47,361 nt of DNA, taken from NCBI GenBank assembly GCA_020061515.1, contig JAGUYC010000218.1, forward strand, positions 1-47,361. Reading direction: 5' to 3'. The DNA is from Gemmatimonadota bacterium (lineage in GTDB: Bacteria > Orphanbacterota > Orphanbacteria > Orphanbacterales > Orphanbacteraceae). Numbering within the stretch: position 1 is the stretch's first letter; the number at the start of each line of letters is the position of its first letter. Of this stretch, positions 33,610 through 43,108 are shown one piece after another. Both the position numbers and the translations under genes were made by a program. The notes under the pieces were generated by a model. That model was not told the origin of the DNA and did no database searches. It worked only from the letters and a program-made list of their open reading frames with translations.

Positions 33610-35766
33610 ATGAAACCGCACGGAACGAAGATCGCCCTTTGTTTCCTTCTCGCGCTTGTCCTCTCGCCGGCCGCGTCCTTTGCGTCCGAGACGATCGCGC
33701 CGCCTCCGCTCGCGCCCGCGCGTCCCGTGATCGACCGCTACTGGGGAGTCGATGTGACCGACGACTATCGGTACATGGAGAACGTCGCCGATCCGGAAGT
33801 CCTCGCGTGGGTTCGAGCCCAGAACGATCACGCCGCGCGCCGGCTCGAATCGCATCCCGCGAGAGAGGCGATCGCCGAGCACGTGAAGGAGCTCATGCGC
33901 GCGGAAACATCGTCGTACTACGGCATCGTCCGCCGCGGCGGCGTGACCTTCGCGATCAAGAGGCAGCCGCCCAAGCAGCAGCCGTTCCTCGTGGTCCTCG
34001 AATCTCTCGACGAGGCAAACGATGAACGGATTCTCGTCGATCCGAACGCTCTCGATCCCGAGGGAGGAATCTCCATCGACTTCTTCGAGCCCTCGCCGAG
34101 CGGCCGCTCCGTCGCCGTTTCGCTCTCGGAACACGGAACGGAGGACGGAACGCTCTTCATCTATCGCGTCGACACCGGCGAGCGGCTTCCCGACGAGATC
34201 CCGCGCGTGAACGGCGGAACCGCGGGGGGAGACGCCGCGTGGGCCGCCTCGGAAGACGCGCTCTATTACACGCGCTATCCCTACCCCGGCGAACGCCCGG
34301 AAGAGGACTTGCCCTTCTACCAGCAAGTCTGGCGGCACGAGCTCGGAACGGATATCTCAGAAGACACGTATGTCCTCGGGGAGAGCTTCCCCAAGATCGC
34401 GGAGATCGCCTTCGCGTCGAGCATCGACGGAAAGAAGATCCTCGCGCGCGTGAGCGACGGCGACGGCGGCGAGCACGAGTTCTGGCTTCTTCGCGAGGAC
34501 GGAAACTGGGTTCGTTTCGCGCGGTTCGAGGATGGGATCGAACAGGCCCGGTTCGGAGCGGACCGCGCGCTTTACGTCCTCTCCCGCGACGGCGCGCCCC
34601 GCAAGAAGATCCTTCGTCTGTCAAGCGATGAGCCCGACCTCGCCCGAGCCGCGATACTCGTCCCCGAAACGGAAGGCGTGCTTCAGTCGTTTCTCCCCAC
34701 CTCCTCGCGCCTCTACGTGATCGAGATGATCGGCGGCCCGACGCGTCTTCGAGTCTACGATCTCGAGGGAAGAGACCTCGGCGTCGTCCCGTTCGGCGAG
34801 GTCGTTACCGTGTCCGGCCCCGCGCGATGGGAAGGGAATCGCGTTCTCGTGCGGCGCGAGAGTATCATCGATCCCCCCGCGTGGTTCGAGGTCGACCCCG
34901 AATGGGCGGAGCCGCGGGCAACCGCTCTCGTCTCGACCTCGCCCGCCGACTTCGGCGACCACGAGGTCCGCCGCGTGTTTGCGGCCGCCGACGACGGGGT
35001 GAAGATCCCCGTCGATCTCGTCTTTCGGAAGGGGACGCCGCTCGACGGGACCGCGCCTCTTCTTCTCGGCGCATACGGAAGCTACGGGATCAGCCAGAGG
35101 CCCGGCTTCCGGGCGACCCGCATCGTTTGGACCGAACAGGGAGGGATCAGCGCGACCGCGTGCGTCCGCGGCGGCGGCGAGTACGGAGACGAATGGCACC
35201 GCGCCGCCAACCGGGAGAAGAAGAGACGCTCGATGGAGGACCTCGCGTCCGCGGCGCGCTATCTCGCGAAAGAGGGATTCACCTCGCCGGACCGCCTCGC
35301 TCTCGAAGGGGGAAGCGCCGGCGGGCTTCTCGTCTACGGAACGATGGCGCTTCATCCGGACGTTGCCGCCGCCGTCGTCTCGCACGTCGGCATCGCGGAC
35401 GCAATCCGGTCGGAGTTCTCTCCAAACGGCGAGTTCAACATCACCGAGTTCGGGACCGTAAAGAACGAAACCGAGTTCCTGGGGATGCTCGACTACTCGC
35501 CGGTTCATCGAATCCGGGACGGCGTTGAGTATCCGGCCGTTCTCTCGCTCACGGGGATCAACGATCCTCGCGTGGAGCCGTGGCAACCTTTCAAGATGAC
35601 CGCGCGCCTCCAGGCCGCCGGAAGTCCGAACCCGGTTCTCCTTCGCGTTTCGACGAAGTCCGGGCACGGAGGAGGATCGCTCTCGCAGAGAGAAGAGCGT
35701 GCGGTCGACGTCTACTGTTTTCTCTTCGATCGTCTCGGGGTTGAGTATCGGCCGATCGCGCGATAG
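33610..35766 (+). CDS. Prolyl oligopeptidase family serine peptidase (S9)
   Basis: Start at MKPHGTKIALCFLLALVLSPAASFA (ATG 33610, AAGGAG RBS); signal peptide; 'YWGVDVTDDYRYMENVADPEVLAWVRAQN', 'ALEGGSAGGLLVYGTMALHPDVAAAVVSHVG', 'KSGHGGG'. Confidence 0.95.
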   Translation: MKPHGTKIALCFLLALVLSPAASFASETIAPPPLAPARPVIDRYWGVDVTDDYRYMENVADPEVLAWVRAQNDHAARRLESHPAREAIAEHVKELMRAETSSYYGIVRRGGVTFAIKRQPPKQQPFLVVLESLDEANDERILVDPNALDPEGGISIDFFEPSPSGRSVAVSLSEHGTEDGTLFIYRVDTGERLPDEIPRVNGGTAGGDAAWAASEDALYYTRYPYPGERPEEDLPFYQQVWRHELGTDISEDTYVLGESFPKIAEIAFASSIDGKKILARVSDGDGGEHEFWLLREDGNWVRFARFEDGIEQARFGADRALYVLSRDGAPRKKILRLSSDEPDLARAAILVPETEGVLQSFLPTSSRLYVIEMIGGPTRLRVYDLEGRDLGVVPFGEVVTVSGPARWEGNRVLVRRESIIDPPAWFEVDPEWAEPRATALVSTSPADFGDHEVRRVFAAADDGVKIPVDLVFRKGTPLDGTAPLLLGAYGSYGISQRPGFRATRIVWTEQGGISATACVRGGGEYGDEWHRAANREKKRRSMEDLASAARYLAKEGFTSPDRLALEGGSAGGLLVYGTMALHPDVAAAVVSHVGIADAIRSEFSPNGEFNITEFGTVKNETEFLGMLDYSPVHRIRDGVEYPAVLSLTGINDPRVEPWQPFKMTARLQAAGSPNPVLLRVSTKSGHGGGSLSQREERAVDVYCFLFDRLGVEYRPIAR

Positions 35767-35775
35767 ATGTTCCGG

Positions 35776-36900
35776 TCAGCGGACGCGCTTTCGGAATCGG
35801 AAAACGGCGAGCGAGAACATCGCGATCCCGATCAGGGAAAGCTTCCAGAGATCGGGCCACACGTCCGGAAGCGCCGCCCCGCGAAGGAAGATCCCGCGCA
35901 CCATGCTCATCATGTAGCGGAGCGGGTTCACGTACGTCAAGTATCGAATTGCGCGCGGCATGTTCTCGATCGGATAGAAGAAACCCGAGAGCAGGATCCC
36001 GAAGACGAGGAAGAACCAGAGCGTGAACATCGCCTGCTGCTGCGTCGCCGAAACCGTGGAGGCGAGGAGGCCTCCGCCCAGCGTGACGAGAAGAAAGAGA
36101 AGCGCGACGAACGCGAGAAGAAGCACCGACCCCTCGAGCGGAATGCGGAACCAGAGCACGGCGATCGTCGTGGCGAAGGCGAGATCGGCGAACGCGAGGA
36201 TCGCGAAGGGGATCGTCTTCCCCGCGATCAGTTGAGCGGGCGAGAGAGGGCTCACGAGAAGCTGCTCGAGCGTGCCCGTCTCTCTCTCTCGGACGACGGC
36301 GGCTCCAGTGAGCATCGACGAGATGATCGTGATGATGAGGACGACGATTCCCGGGACCATGTAGTGCCGACTCCTGAGCTCGGGATTGTAATAGAAGCGG
36401 GTCTCCCCCTCGATACGGGCGCGCCCCTCGACCGGCCCGGCGGATCCGCGGACCGCCTCGCGGAGCAAAATCTGCTCCGCGTAGCCTTGCGCGCGGCCGG
36501 CGGAGCTGCTGTTCACTCCGTCCACCAGAACGCCGACGATCGCCTGTTTGCCTTCGGCGAGATCCCTCGCGTATCCGGCCGGGATGCGAATCCCGATCTC
36601 CGCCTTTCCCTCGGTAAGCAGCCTCTCGATGTCGTCCGGCCGGGACGGCGCGGGACCCGGAATGAACACGCCCGATTGGTAGAAGGCCTCGACAAGACGC
36701 CTGCTCTCGCGGCTCCGGCTCTCATCGAGCACGGAAAGCCGTACGTTCTTAAGATCGGTGTTCGCCGCGTATCCGAACACGAAGAGTTGAACGACCGGAA
36801 GCAAGAGAACCATTCGGAGAAGAGCCGGATCGCGGAAGACCTGCAGGAACTCCTTCCGAACGAGATGTGCGACGGGGTGAAAGTACGTCGGTCTCGTCAT
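35776..36900 (-). CDS. ABC-2 type transporter permease (YbhR/YbhS-like)
   Basis: Start at MTRPTYFHPVAHLVRKEFLQVFRDPALL; 'VRERETGTLEQLLVSPLSPAQLIAGKTIPF', 'YPIENMPRAIRYLTYVNPLRYMMSMVRGIFLRG'. Confidence 0.93.
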   Translation of the reverse strand: MTRPTYFHPVAHLVRKEFLQVFRDPALLRMVLLLPVVQLFVFGYAANTDLKNVRLSVLDESRSRESRRLVEAFYQSGVFIPGPAPSRPDDIERLLTEGKAEIGIRIPAGYARDLAEGKQAIVGVLVDGVNSSSAGRAQGYAEQILLREAVRGSAGPVEGRARIEGETRFYYNPELRSRHYMVPGIVVLIITIISSMLTGAAVVRERETGTLEQLLVSPLSPAQLIAGKTIPFAILAFADLAFATTIAVLWFRIPLEGSVLLLAFVALLFLLVTLGGGLLASTVSATQQQAMFTLWFFLVFGILLSGFFYPIENMPRAIRYLTYVNPLRYMMSMVRGIFLRGAALPDVWPDLWKLSLIGIAMFSLAVFRFRKRVR

Positions 36901-38003
36901 TCGAGCCTCGTTCGAAAGCGCGCGGCGGCCGCTCCTAGAATGAGAACGGCCATGCCCGCCAGCACGCCCCCCTCGACGGGAAACCATGCTTCTCCCTTCA
37001 GCATGATGCCGCGGATCACCGTGAGATAGTAGGTCGCGGGGACGATCTGTCCGAGCCACTGGAGCGGAACGGGCATGCTGCTCCGCGGGAAGACGAATCC
37101 CGAGAGAAGGAGCGTGGGGAGGAGCGTCGCGGTGAGCGCGGCCATCATCGCCACCCTTTGCGTGCGGGCAAGCGATGAGATGAGAAGCCCGAGAGAGAGC
37201 GCGACGAGAAGATAGAGCAGACTGTACGCGGCGAGCGCGATCCACGAGCCGTTCATCGGAACTCCGAACACGATCCGCCCCGCTCCGACCACAAGCGCCG
37301 CGTCCAGATAGGCGATGACGAGATAGGGGAGCACCTTCCCGACGATGATCTCCCGCGGGCCGACCGGCGTCGTCAGGATCTGCTCCATCGTACCTGTCTC
37401 CCTTTCGCGGGCGACGGCGATGCTCGTGAGAAGAGCTCCGATCATGACGAGGATGATCGCCGCGAGACCGGGCACGATGAAGTTCGCGCTCTCGAGCTCC
37501 GGGTTGAAGAGGATCCGCGCGCGCCCGGCGAGAGGGAGGTTCTCGAGATTCTCCCCTGATTCCCCCGGCGGAGCCCCCGCGAGCGCGAGGACCGCTTTCA
37601 AGTAGTTGTCCACCGTCGCGGCGGTCGTCGCGTCCGAACCGTCGATGAGGACCTGAACGCGTCCGACCGATTCACGAATCAAGGATTCCGAGAAACCCGC
37701 GCCGATGGCGACGACGGCGCGCCACCGTCCTTTGCGGAAGCCGGGTTCGATCGCATCGCGCGAGTCGAGCCGTCCGGCGTCCATGATGAAGCCGCTCGAG
37801 ATCATCCGCTCCACGAGATCGCGGCTCGCCGGCGAACGGTCCTCGTCGAGGATCCCGACCGGAAGATCGCGAAGCTCCGTGCTGATCCCGTACCCATAAA
37901 GGAGAAGCATCGCGATCGGCATCACGATCGCCACCGCGAGGCTTCGCGGATCGCGGAGGATGTGGTTCGACTCCTTACGTGCGATGGAGAGCATCCGCCT
38001 CAC
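36897..38003 (-). CDS. ABC-2 type transporter permease (YbhS/YbhR-like)
   Basis: 368 aa; 'MLSIARKESNHILRDPRSLAVAIVMPIAMLLLYGYGIS', 'ARERETGTMEQILTTPVGPREIIVGKVLPY', 'PLQWLGQIVPATYYLTVIRGIMLKG'. Confidence 0.93.
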   Translation of the reverse strand: MRRMLSIARKESNHILRDPRSLAVAIVMPIAMLLLYGYGISTELRDLPVGILDEDRSPASRDLVERMISSGFIMDAGRLDSRDAIEPGFRKGRWRAVVAIGAGFSESLIRESVGRVQVLIDGSDATTAATVDNYLKAVLALAGAPPGESGENLENLPLAGRARILFNPELESANFIVPGLAAIILVMIGALLTSIAVARERETGTMEQILTTPVGPREIIVGKVLPYLVIAYLDAALVVGAGRIVFGVPMNGSWIALAAYSLLYLLVALSLGLLISSLARTQRVAMMAALTATLLPTLLLSGFVFPRSSMPVPLQWLGQIVPATYYLTVIRGIMLKGEAWFPVEGGVLAGMAVLILGAAAARFRTRLE

Positions 38004-38782
38004 GGCCGCACCGCCTTGAGAAAGACTTCCTCCATCGTGGAGACGCCCGCGTTCTCCTTGAGCTCTTTCGGCGAGCCGAGCGCGACGATCTTCCCCTCCA
38101 CCATGATCGAGACTCGCCCGCAGTACTCCGCCTCGTCCATGTAGTGAGTCGTGACGAAGACCGTGGTCCCCGAATCGGCCGTCTCGTAGATCAGATCCCA
38201 GAACTCGCGGCGCGCGAGCGGATCGACCCCTCCGGTCGGCTCGTCGAGAAAGAGGACGCGCGGCTCGTGGAGGGCGGCCGCGCCGAGGGCGAGGCGCTGC
38301 TTGTAGCCGAGCGGGAGCGAGGCGGTGAGCCGCCTTCTCGAGTCGTGGAGGCCGAGTCGGTCGAACAAGCGCGCCGCCCGCTCGTCGATCTCCCTCTTCC
38401 GCAATCCGTAGATGCCGCCGCTGAACCGGAGGTTTTCTTCCACCGTGAGATCGTCGTACAAACTGAACTTCTGGCTCATGTAGCCGATGCGCCGCTTGAT
38501 CGTCTCCGCGCGGGTCGCGATCGAAAGGCCGTCGACCCAGGCCTCGCCGTCGGACGGCTCAAGGAGCCCGCAGAACATGCGGATCGCGGTCGTTTTCCCG
38601 GCACCGTTCGCGCCGAGGAATCCGAAGATTTCCCCGCGCGCCACCTCGAGCGAGATCCGATCGACCGCGGTGAACGCTCCGAAGCGGCGCGTGAGATCGC
38701 GGGCGGCGAGCGCGGGACCGTCCGAGGGACCGCTCCTTGCGCGATTGGCGGACGCGGCCTTTTCCAGTTCCGTTCCGCTCAT
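38000..38782 (-). CDS. ABC transporter ATP-binding protein
   Basis: Start at MSGTELEKAASAN; Walker A GANGAGKTT, Walker B VLFLDEPTGGVDP; TCAT overlaps with neighbours. Start follows the ORF-track frame. Confidence 0.94.
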   Translation of the reverse strand: MSGTELEKAASANRARSGPSDGPALAARDLTRRFGAFTAVDRISLEVARGEIFGFLGANGAGKTTAIRMFCGLLEPSDGEAWVDGLSIATRAETIKRRIGYMSQKFSLYDDLTVEENLRFSGGIYGLRKREIDERAARLFDRLGLHDSRRRLTASLPLGYKQRLALGAAALHEPRVLFLDEPTGGVDPLARREFWDLIYETADSGTTVFVTTHYMDEAEYCGRVSIMVEGKIVALGSPKELKENAGVSTMEEVFLKAVRP

Positions 38783-39714
38783 GCCGTCCCCGTCTCCTTC
38801 CCTCCCATGAGGGCGATGAACGCGTCCTCGATGCCGGGCGAAACGCACACGATGCTCACGTCGAGACCGGCGAGCGCGCGCCGGACTGAGGAGTCCTCTT
38901 CGTCCGTCTCGTGCGCGACGTGCACGCGATCGCCGAAGCGAAGCGCCTCGATCCCCCGCGGGCCTTCCTCGCGAAGAAGACGCCACGCGCGCACCGTGTC
39001 CGGCCCTCGGATCTGCAGGAGCTTTCTCCGGGAACCGCGCGCCACCTCGGCCGGGGAACCTTCGGCGATCACGCGCCCGCGGTGGAGAAGCACGATGCGC
39101 GAGAAGCGCGCGGCTTCATCCATGTACGGCGTGCTCACGAGGAGCGCGATTCCCTCTCGCGCGAGACCGTCGAGGATCTCCCAGAACTCGGCCCGGCTCA
39201 CCACATCGACGCCGGTCGTCGGCTCGTCGAGCACGAGCACCTCCGGCGTGTGGATGAGCGTGCACGAAAGAGCGAGCTTCTGCTTCATCCCGCCGGAAAG
39301 ATGCCCCGCGCGGCGCTTTCGAAAGGGGCCGAGGCCGCTGAACTCCATCAAGCGTTCTTCGCGCGTCTTTCGTTCGGCGGCGCCGACGCCGAAGAGATCG
39401 GCGAAGAACCGGATGTTCTCGGCGACGGTAAGATCCGGATAGAGGCTGAAACGCTGCGGCATGTAGCCGAGATGCTCCTTCACCCTTCGCTCTTCGCGCG
39501 CGCAATCGAAGCCCATCACCTTCGCCGAGCCCCCCTCCGGAACGAGAAGCCCGCAGAGGATCCGCATCAGCGTCGTCTTCCCCGCGCCGTCCGGGCCGAT
39601 CAGCCCGATCATTTCCCCCTTGCCGACCTCGAGCGAAACTCCGTCGAGCGCGGGCATCTCCCCGTATGACTTCCGGAGGCCCTCGACCCGAATGGGCGCA
39701 CCGCGAGCGCTCAT
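38779..39714 (-). CDS. ABC transporter ATP-binding protein
   Basis: Start at MSARGAPIRVEGLRKSYG (cat 39712-39714); Walker A GPDGAGKTT, signature LSGGMKQKLAL, Walker B VLVLDEPTTGVD. Confidence 0.94.
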   Translation of the reverse strand: MSARGAPIRVEGLRKSYGEMPALDGVSLEVGKGEMIGLIGPDGAGKTTLMRILCGLLVPEGGSAKVMGFDCAREERRVKEHLGYMPQRFSLYPDLTVAENIRFFADLFGVGAAERKTREERLMEFSGLGPFRKRRAGHLSGGMKQKLALSCTLIHTPEVLVLDEPTTGVDVVSRAEFWEILDGLAREGIALLVSTPYMDEAARFSRIVLLHRGRVIAEGSPAEVARGSRRKLLQIRGPDTVRAWRLLREEGPRGIEALRFGDRVHVAHETDEEDSSVRRALAGLDVSIVCVSPGIEDAFIALMGGKETGTA

Positions 39715-40673
39715 CGGCCGGTCCCCGTCCGCCGCTCGCGCGTCAACCTCGCCTCGGCCGGCATGCCGATGGCGAGAATGCCGTCCGGGTTCTCCACCTC
39801 GATCTTCACGGCGTACACGAGCTGCGCGCGGGCGTTGCGCGTCTGCACGTTTTTCGGAGTGAACTCTGCCTCGGGGCTCACCCACACCACCTTCCCGTCG
39901 ACCGCTTGTCCGCGGAGCGCGTCGACGAGGACGGGAAGCTTCTCTCCGACCCGCACACGGGTCAGATCCTCCGCCTCCAGATAGACGCGAAGATCGAGAT
40001 GAGAAAGATCGGCGATTCGAAGTGCCGGGCGATTCGGCAGGGCGATCTCTCCCGGTTCGAGCGCGCGAACGAGGACGACCCCGTCCGCAGGGGCAAGAAG
40101 AACGCCGTCCCGGATCTGGCGATCGAAAACAGCGAGCGCGGCGACCAGTTTCTCTGTCTCGGCGTCGAAGTACGCGACCCGATGGCGGGCCGCTTCCCTC
40201 TGGCTCGCGATCTGGTCGCGTTTCGCTTCGGCGTCGTCCACTTGCTGCTCGGTCGCGGTCCCCTCGGCGAAGAGCGCGCGGAGACGCCCAAGTGTTTTCT
40301 CGGCGAGCGCAAGAGCCCGCTCCGCCTGCTTCCGGTCTTCGTCCGCCGCGCCCCGCTGCGCCGCGAGGCTCCGGCGGTTCGCCTCGGCCTGCGCGCGCTG
40401 AAGCACCAGAAGCTCCGTGTCGAGCACGACGAGCGTATCCCCCGCGGCCACCCGGTCCCCGAGATCCGCCCGAACCTCGAGCGCTTTCCCCGTCATCGAA
40501 GGAGCAATGTCGATCTCCACGGCTTCTAGGGTCCCCGAAGGATTCGGACCCCCCTTCTCATCGGCGCATCCCGCCGTCGAGAAGACCGCCGGCGCGAAGA
40601 CGATCGAAAGAAGGGCCGCCCCGATTCTTCGCGCATCTCGTTCGAGTTCTCTTCTCCTCATGATCTTCTCCAT
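39711..40673 (-). CDS. HlyD-family periplasmic adaptor (YbhG-like)
   Basis: 320 aa; 'KALEVRADLGDRVAAGDTLVVLDTELLVLQRAQAEANRRSL', 'DGVVLVRALEPGEIALPNRPALRIADLSHLDLRVYL'. Confidence 0.93.
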   Translation of the reverse strand: MEKIMRRRELERDARRIGAALLSIVFAPAVFSTAGCADEKGGPNPSGTLEAVEIDIAPSMTGKALEVRADLGDRVAAGDTLVVLDTELLVLQRAQAEANRRSLAAQRGAADEDRKQAERALALAEKTLGRLRALFAEGTATEQQVDDAEAKRDQIASQREAARHRVAYFDAETEKLVAALAVFDRQIRDGVLLAPADGVVLVRALEPGEIALPNRPALRIADLSHLDLRVYLEAEDLTRVRVGEKLPVLVDALRGQAVDGKVVWVSPEAEFTPKNVQTRNARAQLVYAVKIEVENPDGILAIGMPAEARLTRERRTGTGR

Positions 40674-40746
40674 CCCCCGGCGCGAGCCGTCCGTGAGCGG
40701 CGTTTTCGGCCCGCGCTCCGCGTACAGCGCCTGCGATTCTTGAGTC

Positions 40747-42072
40747 TTAATATCCTAAACAATAGAGAATCTCCGCTTCCGCCAGGCGAATTCCCGCTTT
40801 CGCGAGAACGAGCTCGGTCTCCGCGGAGGCGAGGTCGGCGAGCGCGTCGAGCAGTTCGCTCTCGTTTGCGGCCGCCTCGCGGTACCTTGAGCGCACGAAA
40901 TCGACGCGGCGCTTTTCGAGATCGACTCGCTCCATGGCGCGCGCGTGCTCCTCGCGCGCCGACTCGACCCGAACGCGGGCCGCATGAAGGGCGCTCTCGA
41001 GATTCCGCCGGAGCTCCGCGCGCTCCTCTTCGATCGCCCCTTTCGCGGCGCGCGCCTGCCGGACGCGCTCCCCGCGAGCTCCCCATTCCCAGAGCGGCCA
41101 GGAGAGGGTGAGGCCGACAGTTCCGTACTGCATCCACTCGTTCGCGATCGCGTCGACGCCCGGTTTCGCGTGATGAACGGCCGCGTGCGCGGCGATCGCC
41201 GGGTAGTAGGCCCCCTTGGCGGCCCGCTCGAGACGCGCGCTCTGCTCCGCGAGCTCCGAGAACGCCGCGAGCTCGGGGCGCGCACCGACCGTCGCCTCCT
41301 CGGGGAGACCCGCCGGGAAAAGCGAGCCGTCGAGATCTCCGGAAGGCGCGATTTCCTCGTCCGGGCGGCCTGCGAGCCTCCCGAGGTTCATCCGCTCGAT
41401 CCGCCCCTCCGCTTCGGCGCGAATCCGCGCCTGCTCCGCCCGCCGGAGACGAGCGAGCGCCTGCACACGCTGCTCCTCCGAGGCCATCCCGACGCGCGCC
41501 GCTGACTCGATTTCCCCCGTGTGACGGCGAAGGCGGTCCTCCGCGATCCGCGCCGCCTCCGCCCTAGCCTCAGCGCCGAGAGCGCCGTAGTACGCGCGGC
41601 GGACTTCGCGCGAGAGACGGAGATCCTCCGCGGCGAGGGCATGCTTGGACGCCCGGGCGGCCGCCTCTCCGGCCCGCCTCTGGTGAAAGAGCGTCCCGCC
41701 CGTGAAGATCGGAGAGGAGAGATCGAGCTTGAAGTCGTACGTGTTTCCGTCCCCGAAGCGGATCTCCGGAGGATCGAAGGCCCCGAAGCTCGGAAGGTCG
41801 AAGCTCATGGTCTCGCTCGTGTAGAGATAGCTTCCCCCGAACGAGAACCGCGGTCGGCTCGCGGCGGCGGTCTCGCGCGAGACGGCCTCCGCGCGCTCGA
41901 CCTCGCGCTCCTTCGCGGCGATCAAGCGCGATGCGGTGCGCGCCTCGTCGAGCAGGCGCGTCAAGGTCCAGGTTTCCGCCTCCGGACTCCCCGCCTCGGC
42001 CGGCGAGAACGCGAGCATCGGTCCGAGGGCGAAAACGACTACGAAGACACGAGAGAGACATCGTCGACTCAT
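40747..42072 (-). CDS. TolC family outer membrane protein
   Basis: 441 aa; signal peptide; coiled-coil repeats; 'VGLTLSWPLWEWGARGERVRQARAAKGAIEEERAELRRNLESALHAARVRVESA'. Confidence 0.92.
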   Translation of the reverse strand: MSRRCLSRVFVVVFALGPMLAFSPAEAGSPEAETWTLTRLLDEARTASRLIAAKEREVERAEAVSRETAAASRPRFSFGGSYLYTSETMSFDLPSFGAFDPPEIRFGDGNTYDFKLDLSSPIFTGGTLFHQRRAGEAAARASKHALAAEDLRLSREVRRAYYGALGAEARAEAARIAEDRLRRHTGEIESAARVGMASEEQRVQALARLRRAEQARIRAEAEGRIERMNLGRLAGRPDEEIAPSGDLDGSLFPAGLPEEATVGARPELAAFSELAEQSARLERAAKGAYYPAIAAHAAVHHAKPGVDAIANEWMQYGTVGLTLSWPLWEWGARGERVRQARAAKGAIEEERAELRRNLESALHAARVRVESAREEHARAMERVDLEKRRVDFVRSRYREAAANESELLDALADLASAETELVLAKAGIRLAEAEILYCLGY

Positions 42073-42082
42073 CGCGATCTCC

Positions 42083-42793
42083 TCAAACAGCCAGCGCGCG
42101 TCTCAAGAGAGCTTCGAAACCCTCGAGACGGCGGCTCCAGGAATCGTCGTCCTCCGCTTCGATCCCCAACACAAGTCGGAGGAAAGGCTCCATGATCATC
42201 GAGCCGTGGCCGACCGACACGAGAAACGGGAGGATCGTATCGACCGGAATCGGGCGGATTTCTCCTCTCTCTTGCGCGTCGCGGATGAGCGAGGCGATCA
42301 GGTCCCGAAGACCGAGCGGACCGTGAGGTCCCATCTCCGCGATCGCGCGGCGCGCCTGCTCCCCGCCCTCCCCGATCTCGCGCCTGAGAAGGCTGAGGCG
42401 TTCCGGATTTCCACGCATCTCCTTCATGATCCCCACCGGAATGCGGACGAGGACATCGAGCGGGGCGAGAGCCGGATCGAGCCGCTCGAAGATGCCGCGG
42501 ATCGTCGCCCGAAGCTCTCCGGCGATCACTCGGCGATACAGGCGGCTCTTGTCTCCAAAGTAGTAGTGGATCATCGCGGGGTTCACCGCGGCGGCGGAGG
42601 CGAGGTCGCGAACGCTCGTTCGATCGTAGCCGCGCGCGGCGAAGAGAGACCGGGCCGACGAGAGGATCCTCTCGCGCGGGCTTCCGGGAGAAGGAGGCGC
42701 GAGATCGTTCGGAGCCTGCTCCAGGAAAGCCCGAAGCGCGACCGCTAGGCCCCCCGATCCTTGCGAACCGCCCCTCCCCATCGTTCCGTCCAT
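42083..42793 (-). CDS. TetR/AcrR family transcriptional regulator (CecR-like)
   Basis: 236 aa; HTH 'ILSSARSLFAARGYDRTSVRDLASAAAVNPAMIHYYFGDKSRLYRRVI'. Confidence 0.93.
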   Translation of the reverse strand: MDGTMGRGGSQGSGGLAVALRAFLEQAPNDLAPPSPGSPRERILSSARSLFAARGYDRTSVRDLASAAAVNPAMIHYYFGDKSRLYRRVIAGELRATIRGIFERLDPALAPLDVLVRIPVGIMKEMRGNPERLSLLRREIGEGGEQARRAIAEMGPHGPLGLRDLIASLIRDAQERGEIRPIPVDTILPFLVSVGHGSMIMEPFLRLVLGIEAEDDDSWSRRLEGFEALLRRALAV

Positions 42794-42822
42794 TCTCCCC
42801 CACCCTTCACGCCGGAATAGCT

Positions 42823-42842
42823 ATCTTGTTGTTTATCAAGAT
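42823..42842. promoter_or_regulatory. Dyad near TetR-gene start
   Basis: ATCTTG-TTGTTTAT-CAAGAT perfect 6-bp inverted repeat. Confidence 0.35.
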
Positions 42843-42883
42843 CTTACTGTCACTTGGCGGCTCGAGTCCGGCCGCCACCAAAG

Positions 42884-42912
42884 AAAGTAAACCAATCGTT
42901 TGATTTAGTCAA
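42884..42912 (-). promoter_or_regulatory. Putative promoter with overlapping TetR-type operator
   Basis: Minus strand TTGACT-N17-TACTTT; palindrome TTGACTAAATCAA (TTGA-N5-TCAA; 42900-42912) overlaps the -35; flanking AAAC(C)AAT half-sites. Confidence 0.5.
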
Positions 42913-43108
42913 TTGTTTATTTACTGCCGCGAGAGGCAACTGCCTCGGCTTGCAAGGGGAGCGGGAAGGGCACCCGCGTATCGATCGTGGCTCAGAAGGC
43001 ACTATCGAGATGCCGGGCTCTGGACTACACTCGTCGCTCGTCCGACCCTCCGACTCTGCCCGCGCGGAGCGCCGCGGGGCAGGGCCGCGATCGGCCGGAG
43101 GAGCATCG

